Shown here piece after piece: positions 35,042-44,392 of a stretch of DNA of 64,000 bases. The first letter of the stretch is position 1. Each line of letters begins with the position of its first letter. The stretch is taken from the NCBI RefSeq assembly GCF_004349145.1, contig NZ_SMFO01000002.1, positions 62,001-126,000 on the forward strand, in the 5' to 3' direction. Under the pieces are notes generated by a model that was not told the DNA's origin, made no database searches, and saw nothing but the letters and a program-made list of their open reading frames with translations. The DNA is from Flavobacterium hiemivividum (lineage in GTDB: Bacteria > Bacteroidota > Bacteroidia > Flavobacteriales > Flavobacteriaceae). A program made the position numbers and the translations under genes.

Positions 35042-37186
35042 ATGAATCTTAAGGAAACTTTTGCTGAATACGAGCTAACTCCAGGACAAACAAATCTTAT
35101 TGCCGAATTGGAAGAATTTCTTGCCGACAAATCAACATGCTTTTTGCTTAAAGGTTATGCAGGAACTGGAAAAACTTTTATGATGAAAGGGCTCACAGAC
35201 TTTCTTTCTACAAATAAAAGAAGTTTTAGAATTTCTGCACCGACAGGGCGAGCAGCTAAAGTAATTTCACAAAAGACAAAACACAAGGCATATACAATTC
35301 ACAAATCAATTTATTCAAGCAAAGACTTGAAAGAATTTAAAGTAAAAGAAGAAGACGGAACAGAAACTTACAAATTCTATTACGACTTAAAGAACAATGT
35401 AGACCCTGCAAACACAGTTTACATAATTGATGAATCGTCAATGCTCTCAAATGTTTACTCCGAAGGAGAATTCTTTAGGTTTGGTTCAGGTTACTTATTA
35501 AAAGATTTAATTAATTATATCAATTTTGATAACAATGACCACAATAAAAAAATAATTTTCATTGGTGACAATGCACAGTTACCTCCAGTCAATATGAATT
35601 TTTCGCCAGCATTGGACTGCAAATATTTAAAAGAAAATTGTAACATTGAATCAAAAGAGTTTGAGCTCACAGAAGTAGTAAGACAAAAAGCGGACAGCGG
35701 AATACTTCATAACGCAACCAAAATACGTGAATCATTAAAAGCTAATCTTTTCAACCAACTTGATATTGAAATAAATTTCAAAGACATAAATAAAACGAAA
35801 CACAAAGAACTTCTTTCAAAATATTTACAAGCTTGTAACAATAGCATTGATGACGAAACTATAATTGTGGCTCATTCCAACTCATCAGTAAAAGAGTATA
35901 ACGACTTTGTTAGAAACCACTTTTTTCCAAATCAACAATTTCTTACGGTTGGAGACAAAGTGATTTTAGTTAGCAATAATTACAATCATCAAAAAATGGA
36001 ATTGCTTAATGGCGATTTTGGCTTTGTAAAACAAGTATCGCCAGTAAATGAAAGCAGAGTAATTAAATTGAAACGAAAAAATAGAGTTGGAAAATTAGTC
36101 GAAATTGATGTTCGTTTGACTTTTCGCAACGTAATGATTGCTTTTACGGACGAAGAACAAAACAAACAAGACATCGAATGCAAGATAATTGAGAATCTAC
36201 TCTATTCTCACAATCGTGATTTAAGTTCAGACGAGCTGAAAGCTATTTATATTGATTTCAAAATTCGTAACGGCTCATTAAAAGCAGGAACTAAAGAATT
36301 TAAAGATGCTTTGAGAGCAGACCCTTACTTCAATGCTTTAAGAATAAAATTTGGTTATGCAGTAACTTGTCATAAGGCACAAGGTGGAGAATGGAAAAAT
36401 ACTTTTCTAAATTGCAAAACGTCAATGGGTTATTTCAATTCAAGTTATTTTCGTTGGCTTTACACAGGAATCACAAGAGCAAAAGAAAATCTATTTGCAA
36501 TTGACGAACCACATTTTAAAATTGGAAGTAACCTTCAACCACCAAGGATTGAAAATATCGCGCCCCGACAAGACATACTTGTTTTAAGTGATGAAATATT
36601 AGAAATGGAAATACCTTTTGACCTTCCAAACGAAACACCATTTTTAAGAAACATATTTCTTGCAATAAATGATGTTCTGAAAGATGCGAACTTGAAGATT
36701 AATTCAGTCAAACATACAAGTTATTTGGAACATTACACTTTCTCACAAGGAAACGAAAATGTAGTTTTCAAAATCCATTTCAACAATAAAAATAAAATCA
36801 CAAGAATTGAAAAACCAACAAACAGAACAGAACTTGTTGAGTCAATTTATTCTGTGTTAACTCAACTTGAAAATAAAGCAATCATTTTAACAGAAGAAAA
36901 AACGACCGAATCAAAAAGCGAGAGCCTATTTGAATTTGAAAAACCATTTTTAAAAGAGTTTTATGACAGCATAAAACTGAAAATAGAACCCACCAATATT
37001 TACATCAATAGTATTGAACACAACTCTTATTGCGAAGTATATGAGTTTAAGAAAAACGGACTCATTGCAACTTACAAGTTTTGGTATGACGGTAAAAGCA
37101 TCTTTAAGAAAACGGAAATTATTCCAGCAAGAACAACAGGTTTGACGGATGAAATTAATGAACTTCTAAAACACACTAATAATTAA
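35042..37186 (+). CDS. RecD-like superfamily 1 helicase with duplicated C-terminal domain
   Basis: A 714-residue DNA helicase of the RecD/Dda-like SF1B group. Motifs: Walker A GYAGTGKT (about residue 40), Ia SAPTGRAAKV, II YIIDESSML, III FIGDNAQLPPV, V GYAVTCHKAQGGEW and VI RWLYTGITRAKENL. After about residue 530 the sequence holds two tandem copies, each near 90 residues, of an unrecognised alpha/beta unit (PFLRN..INSVKHTSYLEHYTF and PFLKEF..INSIEHNSYCEVYEF). I chose ATG at 35042 (MNLKETF) over one at 35012. It ends TAATG, overlapping the next start. The pair forms one unit just after the attC-like site and may be a defence or repair module. Confidence 0.8.
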   Translation: MNLKETFAEYELTPGQTNLIAELEEFLADKSTCFLLKGYAGTGKTFMMKGLTDFLSTNKRSFRISAPTGRAAKVISQKTKHKAYTIHKSIYSSKDLKEFKVKEEDGTETYKFYYDLKNNVDPANTVYIIDESSMLSNVYSEGEFFRFGSGYLLKDLINYINFDNNDHNKKIIFIGDNAQLPPVNMNFSPALDCKYLKENCNIESKEFELTEVVRQKADSGILHNATKIRESLKANLFNQLDIEINFKDINKTKHKELLSKYLQACNNSIDDETIIVAHSNSSVKEYNDFVRNHFFPNQQFLTVGDKVILVSNNYNHQKMELLNGDFGFVKQVSPVNESRVIKLKRKNRVGKLVEIDVRLTFRNVMIAFTDEEQNKQDIECKIIENLLYSHNRDLSSDELKAIYIDFKIRNGSLKAGTKEFKDALRADPYFNALRIKFGYAVTCHKAQGGEWKNTFLNCKTSMGYFNSSYFRWLYTGITRAKENLFAIDEPHFKIGSNLQPPRIENIAPRQDILVLSDEILEMEIPFDLPNETPFLRNIFLAINDVLKDANLKINSVKHTSYLEHYTFSQGNENVVFKIHFNNKNKITRIEKPTNRTELVESIYSVLTQLENKAIILTEEKTTESKSESLFEFEKPFLKEFYDSIKLKIEPTNIYINSIEHNSYCEVYEFKKNGLIATYKFWYDGKSIFKKTEIIPARTTGLTDEINELLKHTNN

Positions 37187-39852
37187 TGGATTCTAAAACT
37201 GTTTTTGAACTTAGAAATGAAGCCAAAAATTTAGAAGGTATCTCAAAACTCAATAAATTAACTGAGGCATTAAATCTTGCACAAAGATTATTTTCTGTCG
37301 AACCTTATGATGAGTGGATTCAAAAGGCATTTGCTTACACTCTAATTGATTTAAGTAAATACTATATTTTCAATAAAAACATCAATCAAGCTGGAGTTTA
37401 TTATAATCAGCTACTTTTAATAAACTTTCAAGAAGTTGACGATATTATAGAAAGCCAAAAGAATTTTCTTCGTCCGAAAATTGATGTCAATTATACAGAA
37501 GTTCAAAAAGCAGAGGAACTAAGTAAAAATGGAAATCATCGAGATGCTTTAAATATTTTCAAAAAACTGATTACTGAAAATCGTCTAACTGAGCTTCACC
37601 ACGAAGCTTATGGTTGGGTAATATACAGATACATAAAAGATAAAGAAAATGAATTAACCTCAATTCAAGTTAGAACCTTTCTAAGAGATTATATAGATTT
37701 AAAGAATGAAAGACCATCAATGCTTCATTCTATGATTTTGAATTTCGCACTGCATTATTCAAAAGACCATTCTGATTTCAATCTTTATAATTTCTTTAAA
37801 TTATGGAATCCTTTAAACTTAAGGAATGAAGATAAAAAGAAGCAGCATTTTAATGATAAGGAAATCCCATCATTAATTTCAAGAATATTTAGAGAATTCA
37901 ACGAAAAAGATTTATCAATAGATATTGACTTTCTAATTGAAAATACTGATTTAAATATCGGGGAGGATTTGAATACTTGGGAGTGTTTTTTAGATTGGGA
38001 TGATTTGAATACTTCGGTTAAAATATACACTTCTACTCAAAAGGTATTAGATTTATTAAGAGAGCCTTATTTCTGGAGATTATTCAATGCCTACAAAGAA
38101 AATAAGAAGTCTGAACTATGGAATGTCTTCAATAAATACAATCAGACTTTTTCAAAATATGAAAGGTCAAAATGGCATTCTGAAATTTTGAGTATTGCCG
38201 AACGATATATGCAAGAAACCGAAGAATGGAGATTTTTAGATTTTTTCAAAATTTGGAATCCTGAAAACCTACTTGACGAAGACTGGAAAGAAGTTAAGAA
38301 AGATAACAAAGTTTATAAACCACTCGCTATTAAATGCATAAAAAAGACTTTTGAAATTATAAAGACCCAAAACAAAGAGTTTAGTGAAAATTGGTTGATA
38401 CCTATTTATTCAAAAGCCGTTCAACTTTATCCAAATGATGAATGGCTTTTAAGGGAGAACGCTTTATTACTCATTAAAAACAATGAATTTGAATCAGCAA
38501 TTAATATTTACAGAAAACTAGTTTTAGAGTTAGGCGACAAATCGTATATCTGGAATGAGTTTTCTTCTTGTTTCAAGAACAAAAAAGACTTAAAAATCGG
38601 AATGCTTTCAAAAGCTATTCAGCTTGAAAAAAATGAAGATTTTCTTGGCGATATTCATCTAGAACTAGCTAAGACACTTTTTGATAATGGCTTAATCGAA
38701 AATTGTATTGTTGAACTTAATTCTTATAAAATACATAGAGAATTGAAGGGTTGGAGATTATCAGAATCATTTATTGAAATTTCGAACAAAACAAAAAATC
38801 AGAACACTAACCTAAAAGACAACAAAAGTCTCTATGACAAATATATTCCTATTGCTGAGCTATATGCTTACGAAGAAATTGACTGGACAGAAGTAATATT
38901 GGTAGATAAATGGAAAAATGAAGGCAAAGAAAGAATTGCTTTTACAAATGGAAAAACAATTGATTTTTCAATTGGTAGCAGACGATTTGGTTTATTAAAA
39001 CAATCATCAATAGGTAAAGTCTATAAATTTAAGTTGCACAAGCAAGAAATCAAAAAAGAGGTTGAAGCCAAATTTGCTTGGATGGGAAAAACAACTATCA
39101 CAGATTATAAATACATTCCATTAATTGTTGATAAATCAGAAAAACCAGACTGGTCAATTCTTGATGATATTTATGCTACAATTGATTACATCAATACTGA
39201 AAAAAATATAATTCACGCCATTACCACGGATAACAAAGAAGTATTTTTCCCAAAAGGCAAAATTCAATTACAGATTGGCGACTTTATTAAAGCTAAATAT
39301 TACAGCAAGAAAGTAAAGGATGAAATCAGAATTGAATTAAAAGACATTGCCAAGATTGACAAAGAAAATGCAGTTGTTCATTTTTCAAAAATAATTGCAG
39401 TTATTGATGGAGTAAACAAAGAAAAGAATCTTTTTCATTACGTTGGAAGCGCAACTGTTCAAGGTATTATTCGATTCACAGAAACCGATATAATTCCAGA
39501 AGAAGGGAAGTTTTTAGAAATATTTTACACTTCAAAAAAGCATAGAACCGAAAATAGAACAATTATTAAACCAATTCAGATTAATGAAACCGAAGAAATA
39601 AATCCTAAATTAATAAAGTCTATAAATGGTATTTTGGTATTGAAATATAAAACTAGTGGAGGTACTGTTGATTTTTATGACTTGGATGAGGATGATATGA
39701 GCTACACATCACCTGACTTTGGTTTTGTTGGAGATTTTTATGTTCCAAAAAATGTTTTATGTGAAAATAAAATAACGACGAATTGCAATATTACAGCAAC
39801 AGCAATTTTTTCGGGAGACAAATGGAAAATCATAAAATTAGAAAAAGTATAA
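37186..39852 (+). CDS. Large TPR-like protein with C-terminal OB/cold-shock-like repeats
   Basis: An 888-residue cytoplasmic protein. Residues 1 to about 540 are helical with TPR-like repeats (for example IYSKAVQLYPNDEWLLRENA then NNEFESAINIYRKLV). From about residue 560 it is beta-rich, with three related units of cold-shock/OB character: ATIDYINTEKNIIHAITTDN, IAVIDGVNKEKNLFHYVG and INGILVLKYKTSGGTVDFYD. Such units bind nucleic acid. It is translationally coupled to the RecD-like helicase by a TAATG overlap. No catalytic motif is visible. A role as a target-recognition or scaffold partner of the helicase is inferred. I know of no named system with this pair. Confidence 0.6.
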   Translation: MDSKTVFELRNEAKNLEGISKLNKLTEALNLAQRLFSVEPYDEWIQKAFAYTLIDLSKYYIFNKNINQAGVYYNQLLLINFQEVDDIIESQKNFLRPKIDVNYTEVQKAEELSKNGNHRDALNIFKKLITENRLTELHHEAYGWVIYRYIKDKENELTSIQVRTFLRDYIDLKNERPSMLHSMILNFALHYSKDHSDFNLYNFFKLWNPLNLRNEDKKKQHFNDKEIPSLISRIFREFNEKDLSIDIDFLIENTDLNIGEDLNTWECFLDWDDLNTSVKIYTSTQKVLDLLREPYFWRLFNAYKENKKSELWNVFNKYNQTFSKYERSKWHSEILSIAERYMQETEEWRFLDFFKIWNPENLLDEDWKEVKKDNKVYKPLAIKCIKKTFEIIKTQNKEFSENWLIPIYSKAVQLYPNDEWLLRENALLLIKNNEFESAINIYRKLVLELGDKSYIWNEFSSCFKNKKDLKIGMLSKAIQLEKNEDFLGDIHLELAKTLFDNGLIENCIVELNSYKIHRELKGWRLSESFIEISNKTKNQNTNLKDNKSLYDKYIPIAELYAYEEIDWTEVILVDKWKNEGKERIAFTNGKTIDFSIGSRRFGLLKQSSIGKVYKFKLHKQEIKKEVEAKFAWMGKTTITDYKYIPLIVDKSEKPDWSILDDIYATIDYINTEKNIIHAITTDNKEVFFPKGKIQLQIGDFIKAKYYSKKVKDEIRIELKDIAKIDKENAVVHFSKIIAVIDGVNKEKNLFHYVGSATVQGIIRFTETDIIPEEGKFLEIFYTSKKHRTENRTIIKPIQINETEEINPKLIKSINGILVLKYKTSGGTVDFYDLDEDDMSYTSPDFGFVGDFYVPKNVLCENKITTNCNITATAIFSGDKWKIIKLEKV

Positions 39853-39943
39853 GCCACCGCATTTGGTAGCACATTTGCAGTTTTTTCCAAACGCAAAACG
39901 ACACGAAAATGAACAAGTAAACAACGACTGAAGAAATAAGAAC

Positions 39944-39965
39944 GAGGCATAACTGCCGTTTGGCA
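39944..39965 (+). repeat. Cassette-end-like R'' site with adjoining hairpin
   Basis: GAGGCATAAC is exactly complementary (10 of 10) to GTTATGCCTC at 34878-34887, the start of the helicase segment. It is followed by TGCCGTTTGGCA. No matching right arm is seen before the integrase gene, so this site looks truncated, perhaps by insertion of the integrase end of the island. Confidence 0.45.
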
Positions 39966-40027
39966 ATATGTCGGGTTTTAGGCTTAATTTGAAGTTGGTT
40001 TTGTATTTGTGAGAATTTAAAAAAGTG

Positions 40028-41275
40028 TTAATTGGTATTTTTGATAATTTTATCATTGTTGCTGTTTGACATTTTGTTTCTTAAAACCATCATATCCTCA
40101 CTCACTTTTTTATCCAATATTTTAGCATAGTGTTGTGTGGTTCTTATGTTTTTATGGCCCAACATTTTACTCACACTTTCTATTGGAACACCATTTGTGA
40201 GCGTTACAGTTGTCGCAAAAGTGTGTCGGGCAATGTGGAAGGTTAAATCTTTTTTAATGCCACAAACATCCGCTATTTCCTTTAAATAGCTATTCATTTT
40301 CTGATTGCTTAAAATGGGTAGCAGTTTATCTTCATTTATGCATTGTGGATGATTGGCATATTTCAGAATTAATTCTTCCGGTATAGGGAGGAGGGGAATA
40401 CGAGAAGCGGTTTCTGTTTTTTGACGATGGGTGAATATCCATTTTCCACCATCAATACCCATACTGATGTTTGATACCGTTAAGTTTTTGACATCGATGT
40501 AAGCCAGACCGGTAAAGCAGCTGAAAACGAAAATATCTTTGACTAGGTTTAGTCTTTCAGTTATGAATACTTTGGAATAGATATCCTGAACTTCTTCTTG
40601 CGTTAGATAATCTCTTTCGACTTCCCTAATTTTTGATTTATAGTTTGCAAATGGATCTTTATCTAGCCATCCATTTGAAATACAGATTTTGATTATCTTT
40701 TTGAAGTTCTTAATGTATTTGACTGCTGTGTTGTTAGCGCATTTGCGGACACTTCTTAGATAGAATTCATATTCTGTTATGAAAGGATGGTCTATTTTAT
40801 TGATTTCAATATCGGATATGTTGTATTTCCACTCCAAAAAGTCTTTGGTGTGCTTGAGTGAGGTTTTGTATCGCTCTAGTGTTCCAGGTGCGTATTCGAG
40901 CCCTATTAACTCTTCTACTTTCCGGTTGTGCTCTTCGAAAATAGGGATGAGCATACGTTCACGCTCATTGATGCCGAGAAGTCTATTTTTGAAAACTTCA
41001 ATTGTGAGGGGTTCATTGCGGTGAATTAATTCCATTTGGATATCGAATATTTTTGATTTCAGTAAATCAAGGTATTCATTTAATGAACGAGCATTCTCTG
41101 TGTTGCCTTTCATTTTTGACATCTCAGGAGACCATTTAGCGGAATCTATGAATTTTTTGGTACTGAACTCTATTCGATTTCCATCTACAGTTAATCTTAC
41201 ATAGATAGGAAGTAGACCAGCAGCATTAGCTTTTGTGCTTTTGGCATAAAAGTGCAATGTGATTTTAGTTTTCAT
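40028..41275 (-). CDS. Tyrosine recombinase/integrase, Bacteroidota mobile-element type
   Basis: A 415-residue site-specific recombinase with an N-terminal arm-binding domain (about 1-90), a SAM-like core-binding domain (about 110-210) and a catalytic domain. The C-terminal marks are HIARHTFATTV (H-x-x-R), MLGHKNIRTTQHYAK with the Tyr nucleophile, and KTETASRIPLLP before them. The first catalytic Arg is replaced by Ala in CFTGLAYIDV, a change known in CTnDOT-type integrases. It starts about 270 bp from the 3' end of tRNA-Ser, the classic place for an island integrase. It is not IntI, since the IntI-specific patch is not seen. Confidence 0.9.
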   Translation of the reverse strand: MKTKITLHFYAKSTKANAAGLLPIYVRLTVDGNRIEFSTKKFIDSAKWSPEMSKMKGNTENARSLNEYLDLLKSKIFDIQMELIHRNEPLTIEVFKNRLLGINERERMLIPIFEEHNRKVEELIGLEYAPGTLERYKTSLKHTKDFLEWKYNISDIEINKIDHPFITEYEFYLRSVRKCANNTAVKYIKNFKKIIKICISNGWLDKDPFANYKSKIREVERDYLTQEEVQDIYSKVFITERLNLVKDIFVFSCFTGLAYIDVKNLTVSNISMGIDGGKWIFTHRQKTETASRIPLLPIPEELILKYANHPQCINEDKLLPILSNQKMNSYLKEIADVCGIKKDLTFHIARHTFATTVTLTNGVPIESVSKMLGHKNIRTTQHYAKILDKKVSEDMMVLRNKMSNSNNDKIIKNTN

Positions 41276-41491
41276 AGTGGTAACCTTTTAATTATTATTC
41301 AATTTAGATTTCTAAAGGATATCAAACAAGATGTTTAAATAGTGGACTAGTGTTAAATTAGCCATTGAACAGGTTGTTTGAAATGCTTAAGTTGATTCAG
41401 CGAGACCCTGATTTTTGAAAAATTCTAGGGTCTCGATTTTATCTCGTTAAGGATGAGATTAGATGAATAATTTGAATATGTCATAAAAGCA

Positions 41492-41525
41492 AAAACCCCG
41501 TAAATCATAAGATTTACGGGGTTTT
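41492..41525 (-). terminator. Terminator of tRNA-Ser
   Basis: AAAACCCCGTAAATC and GATTTACGGGGTTTT form a perfect 15-bp stem around ATAA, 20 bp downstream of the tRNA 3' end. A-rich and T-rich flanks make it usable in both directions. Confidence 0.9.
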
Positions 41526-41545
41526 GATACCATTTGTTTTTCTAC

Positions 41546-41633
41546 TGGCGGAGAAAGAGGGATTCGAACCCCCGGACCTGTTACAGTCAACAGTTTTCAA
41601 GACTGCCGCATTCGACCGCTCTGCCATTTCTCC
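41546..41633 (-). tRNA. tRNA-Ser(UGA)
   Basis: The minus strand reads GGAGAAATGGCAGAGCGG... with a long variable arm, anticodon loop CTTGAAA (anticodon TGA), T arm GGTTCGAATCCC and acceptor strand ...TCTCCGCCA. The acceptor arms GGAGAAA/TTTCTCC pair fully and CCA is encoded. The length is 88 nt with CCA. The 3' end points at the integrase gene, so it is the likely attachment site of the island to its left. Confidence 0.97.
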
Positions 41634-41800
41634 AGTGAGCGACAATCATTACCTGATTGCGAGTGCAAATATAAGCACCTTTTTCGATTATCAAAAACAA
41701 TTTGAAGAAAAATTTCAACTGTTTTTTAAACTATTTTTTAATCGTTTCATTTCCTTTATATTAGCTTGAAAATATTTTTTAGAAATAAAAATAAAAAACT

Positions 41801-42934
41801 CTAATAGTTGACGTATTCTGTGATTTCAAGACCATAGCCAATCATTCCAACACGTTTTCCTTGCTCGGTATTAGATACTAATCGGATCTTAGAAATATCA
41901 ATATCGTGTAAAATTTGTGCGCCAATTCCAAAATCTTTATTGTCAATTTTAAGTTTCGGTGCTTTCATGTGGCCGTCGGCTTGTAATGTTTTCAATTCAG
42001 AGATGCGACTCAGTAAATTTACCGACTGCATATCTTGATTAATGAAGATTACAGCTCCTTTTCCTTGTTCGTTTATTTTTTTAAACATATCGTCCAGTTG
42101 TTGGTCGGCATTATTAGTCAAGGTGCCCAAAATATCGTTGTTAACCTGAGAAGAGTTGATTCTGGTTAGAACAGGCTCGCCAAGGTTCCAAGTTCCTTTA
42201 GTTAAGGCAATATGGATTTGCTTGTTGGTAGTTTGTTGGTACGCTCTTAAACGAAAGGTGCCAAAACGAGTAGTAATGTCAAAATCTTCTTTCTTTACAA
42301 TTAGGCTATCGTGTTGCATGCGGTAGGCTACAAGTGCTTCGATAGAAACTAATTTTAAATCAAATTTCTTAGCAACTTTAGCTAATTGTGGCAAGCGCGC
42401 CATTGTTCCATCTTCGTTCATTATTTCGACAATCACACCAGCCGATTTGAATCCCGCTAATCGAGCAAAATCTATAGCTGCTTCGGTATGACCTGTTCTT
42501 CTCAAAACACCTCCTTGTTTAGCGATCAAGGGGAAAATATGTCCCGGTCTGGCTAAATCATGTGATTTAGTATCAGAATCTACTAAAGATAAGATAGTTT
42601 TGGCTCTGTCAGCAGCCGATATTCCTGTTGTTACGCCGCCACCTCTTAAATCTACAGAAACTGTAAATGCCGTTTCCATAGGGTCAGTATTGTTTGTAAC
42701 CATTACGTGTAATCCTAGTTCTTTACAACGGCTTTCAGTCAATGGTGCACATATTAATCCGCGACCGTGAGTTGCCATAAAGTTGATCATTTCTGGAGTT
42801 ACTTTTTCGGCTGCAGCCAAAAAATCACCTTCGTTTTCTCGATCTTCATCATCAACAACTATGATTATTTTTCCTTGACGTATGTCTTCGATTGCTTCCT
42901 CAATTGTGTTAAGGTGTATTTTATTTGTGACCAT
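41801..42934 (-). CDS. ribB: 3,4-dihydroxy-2-butanone-4-phosphate synthase with degenerate GTP cyclohydrolase II domain
   Basis: A 377-residue RibBA-shaped protein. The RibB half is intact: [44 protein letters not shown] and [14 protein letters not shown] carry the substrate and metal residues, giving the butanone phosphate precursor of riboflavin. In the RibA half the zinc-binding region that normally reads like HSECLTGDVFGSLRCDCG is [20 protein letters not shown], with none of the three cysteines. GTP cyclohydrolase II activity must therefore be absent and a separate RibA is expected elsewhere. This resembles RibBX-type variants, where the second domain is thought to be regulatory. It is the last gene of a six-gene operon. 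Confidence 0.92.
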   Translation of the reverse strand: MVTNKIHLNTIEEAIEDIRQGKIIIVVDDEDRENEGDFLAAAEKVTPEMINFMATHGRGLICAPLTESRCKELGLHVMVTNNTDPMETAFTVSVDLRGGGVTTGISAADRAKTILSLVDSDTKSHDLARPGHIFPLIAKQGGVLRRTGHTEAAIDFARLAGFKSAGVIVEIMNEDGTMARLPQLAKVAKKFDLKLVSIEALVAYRMQHDSLIVKKEDFDITTRFGTFRLRAYQQTTNKQIHIALTKGTWNLGEPVLTRINSSQVNNDILGTLTNNADQQLDDMFKKINEQGKGAVIFINQDMQSVNLLSRISELKTLQADGHMKAPKLKIDNKDFGIGAQILHDIDISKIRLVSNTEQGKRVGMIGYGLEITEYVNY

Positions 42935-42944
42935 GTTAGGTATT

Positions 42945-44384
42945 TTATTTTTTAGATGGAAATATTTTTTGAAATAGTTTTTGGAATGGACTTAAAATAA
43001 GGTCCATGTTTATTAGTCCTATGTCATTTGTTGCGCGATAGGTTAATAGGATAGCTAATGGTGTTAAGATAAAAGAAGACATCCACGCTCCCATAAAAGG
43101 AGACAGACCATTTTCTTGCGCTATTTTCTTGCCAAATGTATTTATAAAGTGATAGGAGATAAAGATAAGTACTGCAAATATAATAGGTAGACCAAGTCCT
43201 CCTTTTCTAATGATGGCACCTAAGGGTGCTCCTATAAAAAACATCATAAAACAAGCATAAGCGATTACAAATTTATCGTAAAAGGCAAGTTGATGGTTGT
43301 TGATGTTTTTCTGCTTACTTTCAAAATTGACTTTAGTAGCATCGATAGAGTAGCCTGTGCTTACGGTGTTGCTATTTGCCATTTTCAAAATCTCTAATTT
43401 CTGCCTATTGTTATATAAAGCTAAAATGTCAGCGGGAAGTGGCTTCTCTTTTTCTTTGGCTGTTTTAGGAACGATATTTTTTGAGGTAATTCCTGTTCTC
43501 GAATTAATATTTTCCGAATTGGATACAATTTCGCTTTTCAAATTTTTATGTAAGGAATCTAAGGTGTAGCTCAATTCATTAATGGTCAACATAGTATTAG
43601 TGTTGGCAATATTATTTTCGTTTACATCTACTTTATTGAGTTGCGATAAATCGATATTAAGAGTGTATTTTTTAAAAGCGCTTTTTGCGAAAGGCATTTT
43701 TATTCGGTCTTCATATTTCTTTGGAACTAGATCTTCATAATAGTTACCGTCATTTAGAACAAGTTGTAAGATGCTGGATGTTTCACTGCTAACTAATTTT
43801 CCGTCTTTAGCTTTGATGACCGTCTTGCTACCGTCTCCAACACTTGATTTCTTATGGATCGTAACACCAGTTAAAACGCTTCCATTTTCTCCCGACTTTT
43901 TATTGACTTTGATGTTGTAATCTCCTACGTCACTAAACTGACCTTCGGCAATGGCCATGGCGGGTTTTACTTGCGCGATATTTTTTCTGAAATTGATAAA
44001 CTTATATTCGGCAAAGGGAATTACATTATTGGCAAAAAAGAAGGCGACGATACTAAGCAAAAGTATAAAAGCCGTAAGGCCTCTCATCGCTCTTTGCAAC
44101 GATATACCTGCAGATTTCATTGCAGCAAACTCATAGTTCTCGGCTAAGCTTCCAAAGCTCATTATCGAAGCTAATAATATGGAAAGGGGCAATACCAGCG
44201 GAATAATTCGAGGCATCGAGAACATTAAAAACTTAATGACTAAAGCAAAATCTAAATCTTTACCAGCAAGTTCTGCTATAAAGAGCCATACTGTTTGCAA
44301 TATGAATATAAAAAACAAGATTACAAATACCGTAGTAAATGTAATCAGGAATGTTTTTAATAAGTATTTGTCGAGAATTTTCAC
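42945..44384 (-). CDS. LptF/LptG-family permease of lipopolysaccharide export
   Basis: A 479-residue YjgP/YjgQ-type inner-membrane protein with three N-terminal helices (about 12-35, 58-80, 100-120), a large periplasmic domain and three C-terminal helices from about residue 370. The N-terminal LDKYLLKTFLITFTTVF and MPRIIPLVLPLSILLASIMSFGSLAENYEFAAMKSAGISL are diagnostic. With LptB it forms the ABC transporter that extracts LPS from the inner membrane. One such gene only cannot be assigned to F or G. It sits 10 bp from ribB and 8 bp after the LolA-like gene. Confidence 0.92.
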   Translation of the reverse strand: MKILDKYLLKTFLITFTTVFVILFFIFILQTVWLFIAELAGKDLDFALVIKFLMFSMPRIIPLVLPLSILLASIMSFGSLAENYEFAAMKSAGISLQRAMRGLTAFILLLSIVAFFFANNVIPFAEYKFINFRKNIAQVKPAMAIAEGQFSDVGDYNIKVNKKSGENGSVLTGVTIHKKSSVGDGSKTVIKAKDGKLVSSETSSILQLVLNDGNYYEDLVPKKYEDRIKMPFAKSAFKKYTLNIDLSQLNKVDVNENNIANTNTMLTINELSYTLDSLHKNLKSEIVSNSENINSRTGITSKNIVPKTAKEKEKPLPADILALYNNRQKLEILKMANSNTVSTGYSIDATKVNFESKQKNINNHQLAFYDKFVIAYACFMMFFIGAPLGAIIRKGGLGLPIIFAVLIFISYHFINTFGKKIAQENGLSPFMGAWMSSFILTPLAILLTYRATNDIGLINMDLILSPFQKLFQKIFPSKK

Positions 44385-44392
44385 CTAAAGAT

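Noticed and set aside
40028-41275. The tyrosine recombinase as an integron integrase IntI
   Set aside because: Its arm-binding domain, the Arg-to-Ala change and the place next to tRNA-Ser fit a Bacteroidota island integrase, and no IntI-specific insertion is visible.
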